Positions 44,253-52,378 of a DNA stretch of 64,000 nucleotides are shown one piece after another; the first letter of the stretch is position 1, and every line of letters begins with the position of its first letter. The DNA comes from Phenylobacterium sp. (GTDB lineage Bacteria > Pseudomonadota > Alphaproteobacteria > Caulobacterales > Caulobacteraceae), in NCBI RefSeq assembly GCF_030681155.1, contig NZ_JAUXXE010000057.1:34383-98382 (forward strand), read 5' to 3'. Below the pieces are notes generated by a model that saw only the letters and a list, made by a program, of their open reading frames with translations, did not search any database and was not told where the DNA came from. The translations under genes were made by a program, and so were the position numbers.

Positions 44253-45572
44253 ATGAGGCCATTCATTACCGGGCTGGCCGCCACTTTGGCCTTGCTGGCC
44301 TTGGCGCCCGCGGCCACCTCAGCGCCTAAGAAGGCCGAGGAAATTACTGAGAAGGCGCGCACCCAGGGGATGGCCGAGGCCCCCGCCCTGGCGAAGGCCG
44401 CTGGAATCGCCTGCAACGTCAGCGACGCCCGCTTCGTCGGCAAGGTCGATGACAAGAAGGCGAAGACCTCGACCAATTTCTACGAGATCGACTGCGACCA
44501 AGGCGTCGGCTTCATCCTGTCGTCGGTTGTCGGCAGCGCCACGACCTCGTTCACCTGCATCGAGGCGAACAACCCGCAAGCCGACGGCTCGCCGTCGAGC
44601 CTGGGCTGCAAGCTGCCCGGCAACGCCGATCCGAAGTCGGATCTGGCGCCGCTCATCGCAGCCGCGAAGATTCAGTGCACCCCCGAACAGGTTCGCGGCG
44701 TCGGCCAAAGCGCCTCGGCGACCTATATCGAAGTCGCCTGCGCCGGCAGCGCCCAGGGCTTCATCCTGAAGACCAGCGCTCCGATGGACGCGGCCAAGCC
44801 GGTCGAAGCCACCGATTGCATGCTCTACGACAATGCGCAGAGCAACATTAAGTGCACCCTGCGCGACGCCGCTTCGCGTCTGGCGGTGGTCGACGGCCTC
44901 GCCGCTCAAGCCGGCAACGCCTGCGTTGTGAAGGACCGCAAGTACATCGGTCAGTCGCAGTCGGGCTCCAGCTTCTTCGAAGCCGCCTGCGCCGACGGCA
45001 AGGGCTTCATGTTCCGCGTCGACAACGGCAAGCTGTCGCAGACCTATGAATGCGCCAAGGCCTCGACTGTCATGGGCGGCTGCACGCTCACCGACGCCAA
45101 GGAAGCGGTGACCGAGCAGAACGGCCTCTACACCAAGCTGGCCAAAGCCGCCGGCTTCAACTGCGACGTCTCGAAGTACGCGCCCTTCCCCGGCCCGGCC
45201 GGCAAGGACATCGTCGAGATGGCCTGCTCCAACCGTCCGGACGGCGGCGTCGGCGTCTTCGGCGGCCCGAACGACAAGCCGATCGTCTATGACTGCGCTC
45301 GCGCCCCGATCGCCGGCTATCGCTGCTCCTTCACCAAGCCGGAAGTTGGCTTGGCGCTGGTCACGGCGGACCTGAAGAAGCTCGGCAAGAACGAGTGCAC
45401 GGTCTCCAACAGCCGCATCATCGGCAAGACCGCCAAGGGCACGACCTACATGGAAGTGGCCTGCTCGGACGGCCTGAAGGGCTACATCATCGAGTACTCG
45501 GCTGACCTGACCCCGCTGACCACGACCGGCTGCGCCTTCTCGAAGGATTGCAAGCTGCCCGGCAACGTCTAA
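44253..45572 (+). CDS. secreted protein made of five four-cysteine modules
   Basis: A 439-residue exported protein. A signal peptide (1-23) is followed by five repeats of about 80 residues, each with exactly four cysteines: 54/81/102/119, 142/163/189/201, 224/246/267/277, 304/325/348/358 and 382/404/427/433. All 20 cysteines of the protein belong to this pattern. Each module reads, in outline, C-x-V-x..-G-x..-(Y/F)-x-E-(I/V/A)-x-C-x..-G-(F/Y)-(I/M)-..C..C-x-(L/F). Two disulfides per module in the periplasm or outside are likely. AGGAG precedes the ATG at 44253, and a strong terminator follows. I do not recognise the family. Confidence 0.8.
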   Translation: MRPFITGLAATLALLALAPAATSAPKKAEEITEKARTQGMAEAPALAKAAGIACNVSDARFVGKVDDKKAKTSTNFYEIDCDQGVGFILSSVVGSATTSFTCIEANNPQADGSPSSLGCKLPGNADPKSDLAPLIAAAKIQCTPEQVRGVGQSASATYIEVACAGSAQGFILKTSAPMDAAKPVEATDCMLYDNAQSNIKCTLRDAASRLAVVDGLAAQAGNACVVKDRKYIGQSQSGSSFFEAACADGKGFMFRVDNGKLSQTYECAKASTVMGGCTLTDAKEAVTEQNGLYTKLAKAAGFNCDVSKYAPFPGPAGKDIVEMACSNRPDGGVGVFGGPNDKPIVYDCARAPIAGYRCSFTKPEVGLALVTADLKKLGKNECTVSNSRIIGKTAKGTTYMEVACSDGLKGYIIEYSADLTPLTTTGCAFSKDCKLPGNV

Positions 45573-45599
45573 GCGACACGGCCTAGCAAGAACGACGAA

Positions 45600-45626
45600 G
45601 GCCCGGGGGCGACCCCGGGCCTTTTT
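45600..45626 (+). terminator. intrinsic terminator after the five-module protein
   Basis: GGCCCGGGG (45600-45608) pairs with CCCCGGGCC (45613-45621) and is followed by TTTTT. Confidence 0.9.
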
Positions 45627-45674
45627 CGTGGGCGCTTGTCGCTCTAGGCTTCTCCAAATCTGGAAGGGAGCACG

Positions 45675-46016
45675 ATGTCAGGGTTCAAGGACCTTTCCGA
45701 GCGAGCCTGGCGGGTGCGCCAACTCTACGCCCAGCTTGAGACGCTCCGGCATGGACGTGCCTGGAGCGCTGAAGAGGTCGCCCTCGGTTTTGTCGGCGAT
45801 GTGGGAGACCTGGCCAAGCTGGTGCAGGCCAAGGAGGGTGTGCGCGACATCCCCGACGCCCAGAACAAACTGGCCCACGAATTGGCCGACTGCCTGTGGA
45901 GCGTGATGACCTTGGCTCGTCTCTACGACGTGGATCTCGAGGCGAGCTTCTTTTCGACGATGGACGAGCTGGAGCGCGGGATCGAAGCCAAGCTTGAGAA
46001 GGCGACCATCGTCTAG
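45675..46016 (+). CDS. MazG-like nucleotide pyrophosphohydrolase-fold protein
   Basis: A 113-residue, all-helical protein. The EE pair near 34-35 and the H-E-L-A-D-C-L-W motif (about 69-76) match the metal-binding helices of the MazG-like family, but the second acidic pair is GDVGD rather than the usual ExGE. Relatives hydrolyse non-canonical or excess NTPs. GGAAGGGAG precedes the ATG. It stands alone between two terminators. Confidence 0.78.
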   Translation: MSGFKDLSERAWRVRQLYAQLETLRHGRAWSAEEVALGFVGDVGDLAKLVQAKEGVRDIPDAQNKLAHELADCLWSVMTLARLYDVDLEASFFSTMDELERGIEAKLEKATIV

Positions 46017-46030
46017 CGGCGCACAAACCG

Positions 46031-46064
46031 AAAGGCCCGCAGGTTTCCCTGCGGGCCTTTTCTC
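46031..46064 (+). terminator. intrinsic terminator after the MazG-like gene
   Basis: AAAGGCCCGCAGG (46031-46043) and CCTGCGGGCCTTT (46048-46060) form a perfect 13-pair stem with a four-base loop, followed by TTCT. Confidence 0.9.
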
Positions 46065-46095
46065 ATTCCGGCGTCAGCCCGCGGGCTGACCGGGC

Positions 46096-46227
46096 TTAGG
46101 CGTGGGACGAGGTCAAGTGGCCGTCGTTGAAGCCGCGCAGTCGAGCCAGAATCTTGCCCATAAAGGCATTCACAACCCGATAGGTGGCCAGTTGGCCTTC
46201 GACATTCTCAAAATCGGCAAACAGCAT
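46096..46227 (-). CDS. 43-residue small protein of unknown function
   Basis: ATG at 46227, stop at 46096-46098. GAAAGGAAG lies about seven bases upstream, a strong ribosome site. The protein begins MLFADFENVEGQLATYRVVN, continues with a basic amphipathic stretch (FMGKILARLRG) and ends NDGHLTSSHA. It occupies the otherwise empty 300-base space between the MazG-like gene and the ThDP enzyme. Two TGC-N3-GCA sites lie upstream. It could be transcribed alone or as the tail of the ThDP/feruloyl-CoA synthase operon. Confidence 0.55.
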   Translation of the reverse strand: MLFADFENVEGQLATYRVVNAFMGKILARLRGFNDGHLTSSHA

Positions 46228-46259
46228 GATCGCTTCCTTTCGCTGGAAACAATCTATGC

Positions 46260-46291
46260 TGCGACGCACAAAAAATCAACGCTGCAGTGCA
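46260..46291. promoter_or_regulatory. two TGC-N3-GCA sites upstream of the 43-residue ORF
   Basis: TGCGACGCA (46260-46268) and TGCAGTGCA (46283-46291) lie 23 bases apart, centre to centre, about two helical turns, in an A-rich stretch 33 bases before the small ORF's start. TGC-N3-GCA is the core I recall for PhaR/AniA-type regulators of polyhydroxyalkanoate and carbon-storage genes in alphaproteobacteria. Confidence 0.4.
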
Positions 46292-46316
46292 AAAATACTT
46301 CGCAACTGCAACCGGA

Positions 46317-47858
46317 TTAGATTGCGGCCTCGATGAACTTTGGGCCTGGCTCGGCCATGGCGCGAGCGAAAGCGACGTCGAATTCCTCGGCGGTTTCGCA
46401 CCGCACCGCGGGCAAGCCCAGGCCCTTGGCGACCGACACCCAATCGATCTTGGGGTCGCCGAGGTCGAGAAGCTTGGAGGCCGAAGGACCCGGATTACCA
46501 GAGCCGGTCCGTCCCATCTCGATATTGAGGATGCGGTAGCTGTGGTTGGCGAACACCACCACCGTCACGTCCAACTTCTCGCGCGCCATCGTCCAGAGGC
46601 TCTGGACCGTATACATTGCCGAGCCGTCGCCGTTCAGCGAGACGACCTTGCTGTCAGGCTTGGCCACGGCCGCGCCAATAGCCAAAGGCCCACCGATGCC
46701 GATGGCGCCGCCGGTGAGGGCCAGGACGTCATGTGGCTTGGCCGTCGCGCAAGGCACGGCCACACCACCGCCCGAGGTGACCGAGTCATCGCAGATGATC
46801 GCCCCCTCCGGCAGATAGCGCGCGATGGAGACGCCAGCGGCCTGCGGGGTCAGCGGGCCGGTTGGCGAGGCGTCAGCAACCTTCAGCGGTTGCACCGGCC
46901 CTGAGGCTGGCGCGCCCAAGGCGTCGGCCAGCGCCGCGAGGCCGGCGACCGAGTCTTCCTGCCGGGTCGAAAGCGTCAGGGTTTCACAGCCCTCGGGAAC
47001 CAGGACGCTCGGCCGGTCGGGATAGGCGAAGAAAGCAACCGGCGTCACCGTGCCAACATAGACCATCAGGTCCACGCCCTGCAGATCGGCGAGGGCCGCC
47101 TCGCCGAAATACTGCATGCGGCCGGGCTGGAAAACGCCGGCTCCCCGCGGTTGGCGGGCGATGAAGGTGTCGGTCAGGACGCGGAAGCCGGCGGCGGCCA
47201 GACGGCTGGCCTGGACCAGGGCCTCGGCGCGCGTCGCCTGGCTACCCAGCAGCAGCACGGGCTTGGCGGCTGCCCGTATCGCCTTGGCCACAACATCCAC
47301 CGCCTCGCCCGTCGGTGCGGCGCGCACCGGAACATTGGCGACCACCGGCTTGGTCGAAGCCGGCAGCCATGCCGAGTCGGCCGGCAGGATCAGACTGACC
47401 GGACCGCCGGGCGGGCCGTAGCTGGCGCTCACCGCCTCGGCCGCGATGGCCGCGACACTGTCGGGGGTATCGGCCGACTTCACCCAGATCGAGTTGGGAC
47501 CGACGATGGTCGGGATGTCGGAGTTGAGCGGGGCGTCGTACTGGCGGTGATAGGTGGCGTGGTCGCCGATCACGTTGATGATCGGCGTGAAGGCGCGCCG
47601 AGCGTTGTGGAGATTAGCCAGGCCGTTGCCGTAGCCGGGGCCAAGATGCAGCAGGGTGCAGGCCGGCTTGTCGGTCATGCGGCCATAGCCGTCGGCCGCG
47701 CCGGTCGCCACGCCCTCGAACAGGCAGAGCACCGGGCGCATGGCCGGTTGACGGTCCAGCGCGCTGACGAACTGCATCTCGCTGGTGCCCGGATTGGCGA
47801 AGCAGGCGGTGACCTCGTTGGCCACCAGGGTCTCGATCAGAGCGTCAGCGCCGTTCAT
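46317..47858 (-). CDS. thiamine-diphosphate-dependent enzyme, acetolactate-synthase-large-subunit-like
   Basis: A 513-residue ThDP enzyme. The N-terminal domain holds the catalytic glutamate E48 (LCLFEGVATGAADGYGR), and the C-terminal domain the ThDP/Mg motif LNGDGSAMYTVQSLW (about 415-430) ending with VVVFANHSYRILN. It is shorter than true IlvB and has no small-subunit gene beside it, so branched-chain synthesis is unlikely; benzoylformate decarboxylase, oxalyl-CoA decarboxylase and related lyases have the same layout. It lies one base after the feruloyl-CoA synthase stop, so a linked aromatic pathway is plausible. Confidence 0.87.
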   Translation of the reverse strand: MNGADALIETLVANEVTACFANPGTSEMQFVSALDRQPAMRPVLCLFEGVATGAADGYGRMTDKPACTLLHLGPGYGNGLANLHNARRAFTPIINVIGDHATYHRQYDAPLNSDIPTIVGPNSIWVKSADTPDSVAAIAAEAVSASYGPPGGPVSLILPADSAWLPASTKPVVANVPVRAAPTGEAVDVVAKAIRAAAKPVLLLGSQATRAEALVQASRLAAAGFRVLTDTFIARQPRGAGVFQPGRMQYFGEAALADLQGVDLMVYVGTVTPVAFFAYPDRPSVLVPEGCETLTLSTRQEDSVAGLAALADALGAPASGPVQPLKVADASPTGPLTPQAAGVSIARYLPEGAIICDDSVTSGGGVAVPCATAKPHDVLALTGGAIGIGGPLAIGAAVAKPDSKVVSLNGDGSAMYTVQSLWTMAREKLDVTVVVFANHSYRILNIEMGRTGSGNPGPSASKLLDLGDPKIDWVSVAKGLGLPAVRCETAEEFDVAFARAMAEPGPKFIEAAI

Positions 47859-47859
47859 G

Positions 47860-49635
47860 TCAGAACACCATCACGTCAAATGAAACAGGATCGGAAAACA
47901 GCCGCTCGACCGCCTCGGCGCGTCGCGAGCGGGCCAGCGATTGGGCGATGTAGCCCTTGTCGGTGATCTCGCCGGCGCCCGCGTCGGGCGGGCTGTCCAG
48001 CACAAGGGCGCGGCTGATACGGCCGCCGGCGCCCTTGGCCTGGGCGTTGAAGCGCTCCATCCCCATGCGCACCGCGACCACGACCTCCTGCGGCGACATG
48101 GTCGGGTTGGGATAGAACAGCAGCCCCACCCCTTCGCGGCCCTCGCCGCAGACCACCGCGTCCGTGACCGCGTCGCCCACGGCCGAGACCGCCTTCACGC
48201 GCAGGTCGCCGACGCCCACGAAGGTGCCGCTGGCCAGCTTGAAATTCTCGGAGATACGGCCGTCGAAGGCCATGCCTTGCGCCGGCTCGGCCGGCTCCAC
48301 GAACCGGGCCGCGTCACCCAGGCGGTAGAAGCCTTCCTCGTCGAAGCTCTCGGCTGAAAGCTCCGGCCGCCCCAGATATCCCGCTGTGACCTGCGGCCCC
48401 TTCACCCGGAACTCGAGCTTGCCCGCGGCCGGAATGAGCTTCACCGACGTACCCGGCACCGGCAGGCCGATCAGGCCCATGCGCTCGTTCGGCCAGTGGA
48501 CGTTGCAGGCGGTCGGGCCGGTCTCGGTGGCGCCATAGCCCGAGGCGAAGCTGATCTTCTCGCCGACCGTGGCCATCGCCACGGCCTGGATGCGGTCGGA
48601 AATGTCCTGGCCCAGCGAGGCGCCGCCATATTGCAGCACGCGCACGCGAGAAAAGAAGGTGCGCGCCAGATCCGGGTCACGCTCCAGCTCACCAGCCAGC
48701 AGCATCCAGCCAGCAGGGACCATGTTGTGGTAGGTGGTCGAAACCTCCTTCAGGTTCCGGACCGTCTCGGCGAACCGGCCCGCGACCGGCTGACCGGCGT
48801 CGATATAGACCGTGCCGCCGCGATGCAGCGCCATGTGCAGGATCGAGTTGGCGCCCAGGCTATGGCTCCACGGGGCGGAATTCACCATCACCGGCGGCTC
48901 GTCGTCGGCGAAGCAGGCGGCGATCTGGGCCGAGTTGATCGCGATGTTCCGGTGCAGGCAGATCACCGCCTTGGGCAAGCCGGTGGAACCTGAGGTCAGG
49001 AGGTACTTGGCGTGATCGTCGGGGCGAGCGGCGGCATCGACGGCGCCCGCCCGCGCCAACCGCTCCAGCGGCACGTCGACCGGCCGCGCATTCTTGCCGG
49101 CGATGACCGGCAGGCCGGCCAGGAACGGCGCTTCCAGCGCCTCGCTGAACAGGGCCGCGTCCTCGGTGTAGATCGCCGACGGGTTCAGCACCTCGACGGC
49201 GTGGGCCAGCCGGGCAAGGTTGGCGCCGGGCAGGCCGTACTGCGGCGACACGGGCGCCACGGGCATGCCCTGGCTCATCGCCGCATATTTCACCAGCGCA
49301 TGATCGACGCCGTTGCGGGCCAGGATCAGCAACGGCCGGGCGCCGACGACACCCAGTTCGCGCAGGCCCCCGGCGATGGCGCGAACCGCCTCGCGGGCCT
49401 CGGCGAAGGAAACCGTCCGCCAGCCTTCGCCCGAGCGTTCAGCCAGCCATGTCCGCGCCGGCGCCTCGGCGGCCCAGCGGTCAAGCGCCTGGGTGACGAT
49501 GGTGAAATTGGTGGAGAACGCGGTCGGGTTGGTCAGCACCCGCTCACCGCCCGGCCTTTCCTCCACTTGCAGCTGCCGGGGCGCGTAGCGCGCGTCGCGG
49601 AACGGGGCGTCGGAAAGTCGGATCTTAGCGTCCAT
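47860..49635 (-). CDS. feruloyl-CoA synthase-type acyl-CoA synthetase
   Basis: A 591-residue AMP-forming ligase. The ATP motif LLTSGSTGLPKAVI is at 212-225, FASGYGATETGP around 362, and YRLGDAARFVEP around 425. The N-terminal PRQLQVEERPGGERVLTN and the C-terminal TDKGYIAQSLARSRRAEAVERLF segments match the feruloyl-CoA synthase branch, which activates hydroxycinnamates. The hydratase/lyase that normally follows in ferulate degradation is not adjacent; a ThDP enzyme is. Substrate is therefore uncertain. Confidence 0.88.
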   Translation of the reverse strand: MDAKIRLSDAPFRDARYAPRQLQVEERPGGERVLTNPTAFSTNFTIVTQALDRWAAEAPARTWLAERSGEGWRTVSFAEAREAVRAIAGGLRELGVVGARPLLILARNGVDHALVKYAAMSQGMPVAPVSPQYGLPGANLARLAHAVEVLNPSAIYTEDAALFSEALEAPFLAGLPVIAGKNARPVDVPLERLARAGAVDAAARPDDHAKYLLTSGSTGLPKAVICLHRNIAINSAQIAACFADDEPPVMVNSAPWSHSLGANSILHMALHRGGTVYIDAGQPVAGRFAETVRNLKEVSTTYHNMVPAGWMLLAGELERDPDLARTFFSRVRVLQYGGASLGQDISDRIQAVAMATVGEKISFASGYGATETGPTACNVHWPNERMGLIGLPVPGTSVKLIPAAGKLEFRVKGPQVTAGYLGRPELSAESFDEEGFYRLGDAARFVEPAEPAQGMAFDGRISENFKLASGTFVGVGDLRVKAVSAVGDAVTDAVVCGEGREGVGLLFYPNPTMSPQEVVVAVRMGMERFNAQAKGAGGRISRALVLDSPPDAGAGEITDKGYIAQSLARSRRAEAVERLFSDPVSFDVMVF

Positions 49636-49644
49636 GTCCTAGCC

Positions 49645-50871
49645 TTAGCGGGACAGCGCCAGCCCCGCCAGTCTGCGTTCGAGATAGAGGCGTTCGGCCG
49701 GCGCCGGCTTCAGCGACAAGGCGGCGCGATAGGCGCTGGCGGCGTCGGCGGCCAGGCCCGCCCCCTCGCAGAGCGCCGCGCGCGCGGCTTGATATGGAAG
49801 CCAGGCCGCAAGCCGCCCGCCGCCCGGAACCGCCTCCAGCGCCGCCAGCCCCTCGCGCATCCCCCGCGCCTCCCCGACCGCCACAGCGCGATTGACGGCG
49901 GTCACCGGGTCGGGCCGGAAGTGCATCAGCCCATCGTAGAGCGAGACGATGTCGGCCCAAGGCGTCACCCCGGTTTCCCGCCGCGACAGGTGCGCGCCAT
50001 GAATGGCGGCCATCAGTTGGCGCGGGCCAGGCTCGCCATGTCGCGCGGCGTTATCGAGCAGGCGCACGCCCTCGGCGATCAGGTCCGCGCGCCAAAGCAG
50101 CACGTCCTGAAGTGATGGGGGGATCATGGCGCCGCCTTCGTCCAGCCGCGCCGGGCGCCGAGCCTCGGCATAGCGAACCAGGGCGGCCAGCCCCAGAACC
50201 TCCGGTTCGCGGGGCATAAGCTCAGCCAGCTGCCCTGAGAGCCGCAGCACCTCTTCGGCGAACGGCGCGGCGTCTTCCGTGAGGCCGGCGTCCTGATAGG
50301 CTTGGGCGTAGGCGATCTCGAGCGTGGCCAGCACCGCCTCCAGCCGCTCGTTCCAAGCATCCCGGGCGGGGACTTCGAATGAGACTCCGGCGTCACGTAT
50401 CTTGCGCTTGGCTCGCGTGATCCGCTGCAGCATGGCCGGTTCGGCCACCAGGAACGCCCGCGCCAGACGCTCGGTCGACAGGCCGCAGACGACCTTCAGC
50501 GTCAGGGCCGCGCGAGCCTCCGGTCCTACGGCCGGATGGCAGCAGACGAAGATCAGCCGCATCCGTTCATCAGGTATGGGCGCGTCGGCGGCGAGCAATT
50601 CATCCTCCGGCGTCGGCGCCGGCGGTCGCTCGTCATGGACGGCGCGCGTCCTGACGGCGAGGCGGCGCTTGGCGTCGAAGGCGTTGCGAAGCGCCGCGCG
50701 CCAGAGCCATGCGGCCGGATCGCGCGGCGGGTCGCGCCGCCAGGCCGGGATCGCCGCCGCGCAAGCCTCGGCGAAGGCCTCCTCGGCCTGGTCGAGATCG
50801 CGCAAGCGCGCGGCCAAAGCCGCGACGACCTGAGACCGGGCCGCGGCGATGGCCTGGCCGGCATCCGTCAT
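49645..50871 (-). CDS. ECF sigma factor with C-terminal extension, ECF42-like
   Basis: A 408-residue sigma factor. Sigma region 2 (about 5-75) and region 4 (about 105-160, with ALTLKVVCGLSTERLARAFLVAEPAMLQRITRAKRKIR) are followed by a long helical, TPR-like extension of about 230 residues (ARDAWNERLEAVLATLEIAYAQ to LERRLAGLALSR). This domain layout and the neighbouring DGPF/YCII gene are the hallmarks of group ECF42, which has no anti-sigma factor. Its ATG overlaps the DGPF stop (TGATG). Confidence 0.9.
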   Translation of the reverse strand: MTDAGQAIAAARSQVVAALAARLRDLDQAEEAFAEACAAAIPAWRRDPPRDPAAWLWRAALRNAFDAKRRLAVRTRAVHDERPPAPTPEDELLAADAPIPDERMRLIFVCCHPAVGPEARAALTLKVVCGLSTERLARAFLVAEPAMLQRITRAKRKIRDAGVSFEVPARDAWNERLEAVLATLEIAYAQAYQDAGLTEDAAPFAEEVLRLSGQLAELMPREPEVLGLAALVRYAEARRPARLDEGGAMIPPSLQDVLLWRADLIAEGVRLLDNAARHGEPGPRQLMAAIHGAHLSRRETGVTPWADIVSLYDGLMHFRPDPVTAVNRAVAVGEARGMREGLAALEAVPGGGRLAAWLPYQAARAALCEGAGLAADAASAYRAALSLKPAPAERLYLERRLAGLALSR

Positions 50872-51218
50872 CAGTAGATCGCGATGGGGCGGACCTCGAC
50901 CATTCCGCCCTCGGCGACCGGCACCCTGCGGGCGTAGGCCAACGCGGCGTCGAGATCTGGAACATCGATAATGAAGTAGCCGCCCAGGTGTTCGCGGGTC
51001 TCGGCGAAGGGCCCGTCGTGCAGGCTCTGGCCGCCTCCGACCAAGGTCTTGACCGTCGTGGCGCTGGGCTGCAGGCCGTCGCCGCCGCGCAGGACGCCGT
51101 TGGCCGCCATTTCCTCCGAAAGAGCCGTATACTTGGCGACCACATCGACGAGCAGGGCCTCACCCGCGGGACCCTCGTAGATGTCTTCCGGCTCATAGAT
51201 CAACAGCATGTACTGCAT
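50871..51218 (-). CDS. YCII-family protein with DGPF motif
   Basis: A 115-residue ferredoxin-fold protein. QYMLLIYEPED at the start, the diagnostic HDGPFAETREHLGGYFIIDV segment (about 67-86) and the VEVRPIAIY end mark the DGPF branch of the YCII family. ECF42 sigma factors typically control such genes. GAGGG lies nine bases before the ATG at 51218. Only one copy is present, and the biochemical role is unknown. Confidence 0.92.
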   Translation of the reverse strand: MQYMLLIYEPEDIYEGPAGEALLVDVVAKYTALSEEMAANGVLRGGDGLQPSATTVKTLVGGGQSLHDGPFAETREHLGGYFIIDVPDLDAALAYARRVPVAEGGMVEVRPIAIY

Positions 51219-51304
51219 GGCGCTCGCCCTCATTTTCGTAACGCGACTTCCGCGTCGAAAGGTAGACGCGCCAGTAGGTCGCGAGTCGACAGGCGTCCTG
51301 GAAA

Positions 51305-52300
51305 TTATCCCAGCCAGAGCGTCCCGCTGAGCCGTTGCAGCATGAAGGCGCTCGTCCTGGCCTGCACATAGGGGCCAAGGATGCCCAGCGACACCAAGCG
51401 CAGCGTCGCGTTGCCGGCGTTCAGGCCCGCCATTCCCCACCAACAGATCGGCAAGGAAAAGCCAAGGCCCGCGGCGGTCGAGCTCCAACGCGCGGCTTGA
51501 TAGGGCGCCCAGACGGCCGCCAGGCTTACAAGCAGCGCCAGCCCCAAGGCGAAGAGCCCAATCACCTCCGCCACGCTCGCCGACACCAGGTCCAGCACCA
51601 CCCCGGAGGTGAGGCCCAGCAGGATCCCGCCCACGAACAGCAGCATCATCACTGTTCCGAACCAGCCGATCGCAAAGGCGCTGTAGACATGGCGCCGTCG
51701 TGAGGCCGCCATGTCGAAACCCAGCCGCTGGCCCATGAAGGTCAGGCCGCCCCAAAGGCTGCCAGCCTGTCGCCGATGAGCGACCGGAAGCCACCATCCG
51801 AACGTCGCCAAGGTCAGCGATGCGTCCTTCATGTGGGCGAGCGCGAACTCCAGCGGCGATCCATGCAGCTCGAAGTGGACGCCCCGCCACTCGGTCCGGC
51901 TGGCCGTGTAGAGGAAGGCTCCGAACCGGCCGAGGCCCTCGACAAAGGCGATGGTCAACCAGGCTGCGACCGCGACCAACCCGCCCTGCAGCGGCCCCCA
52001 GGCCTGCACCGCCAGAACAGCGGCGAGCAACGGCCCGCCGATGGTCAGAACCTTCAACACGAAACCAACGAAAAGCTCGCGGCCGCCGCCGACATAGGTC
52101 AGCGGCTCGCCATAGAGACCCATCGAGCCCCATATGCGCCGCCGCACCTTGCTCTGCCCCCAGAACCGGTGCGCCGTCAGGGTGGCGAGATTCAACAGGC
52201 CATGCCTCAGGCTCAGCCCGAGGAAGCCGCGCGGCTCGATGCTCTGAACAAAGGCCAGGCCCAGCCCGCTGAACTCAACACTGTCGCCCGATCGCGACAT
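51305..52300 (-). CDS. DUF898 (YjgN-like) membrane protein
   Basis: A 331-residue protein with about six to seven membrane spans. SLRHGLLNLATLTAHRFWGQSKVRRRIWG and FHGSPLEFALAHMKDASL (with the actual residues LHGSPLEF) are the repeated DUF898 elements: a short soluble hairpin with conserved Trp/Arg followed by spans. Function unknown. It lies 86 bases upstream of the DGPF gene on the same strand. Confidence 0.82.
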   Translation of the reverse strand: MSRSGDSVEFSGLGLAFVQSIEPRGFLGLSLRHGLLNLATLTAHRFWGQSKVRRRIWGSMGLYGEPLTYVGGGRELFVGFVLKVLTIGGPLLAAVLAVQAWGPLQGGLVAVAAWLTIAFVEGLGRFGAFLYTASRTEWRGVHFELHGSPLEFALAHMKDASLTLATFGWWLPVAHRRQAGSLWGGLTFMGQRLGFDMAASRRRHVYSAFAIGWFGTVMMLLFVGGILLGLTSGVVLDLVSASVAEVIGLFALGLALLVSLAAVWAPYQAARWSSTAAGLGFSLPICWWGMAGLNAGNATLRLVSLGILGPYVQARTSAFMLQRLSGTLWLG

Positions 52301-52378
52301 CTACTCCCCCGCACTATGTGACCGAGCCTGTCACGTTCGGCGCACCCGCGCCAAGATCTTCCCCAACCAGGGGAGAGC

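Noticed and set aside
46317..47858. ilvB, acetolactate synthase large subunit
   Set aside because: The protein is about 50 residues short of IlvB and has no ilvN next to it; the neighbour is a feruloyl-CoA synthase.
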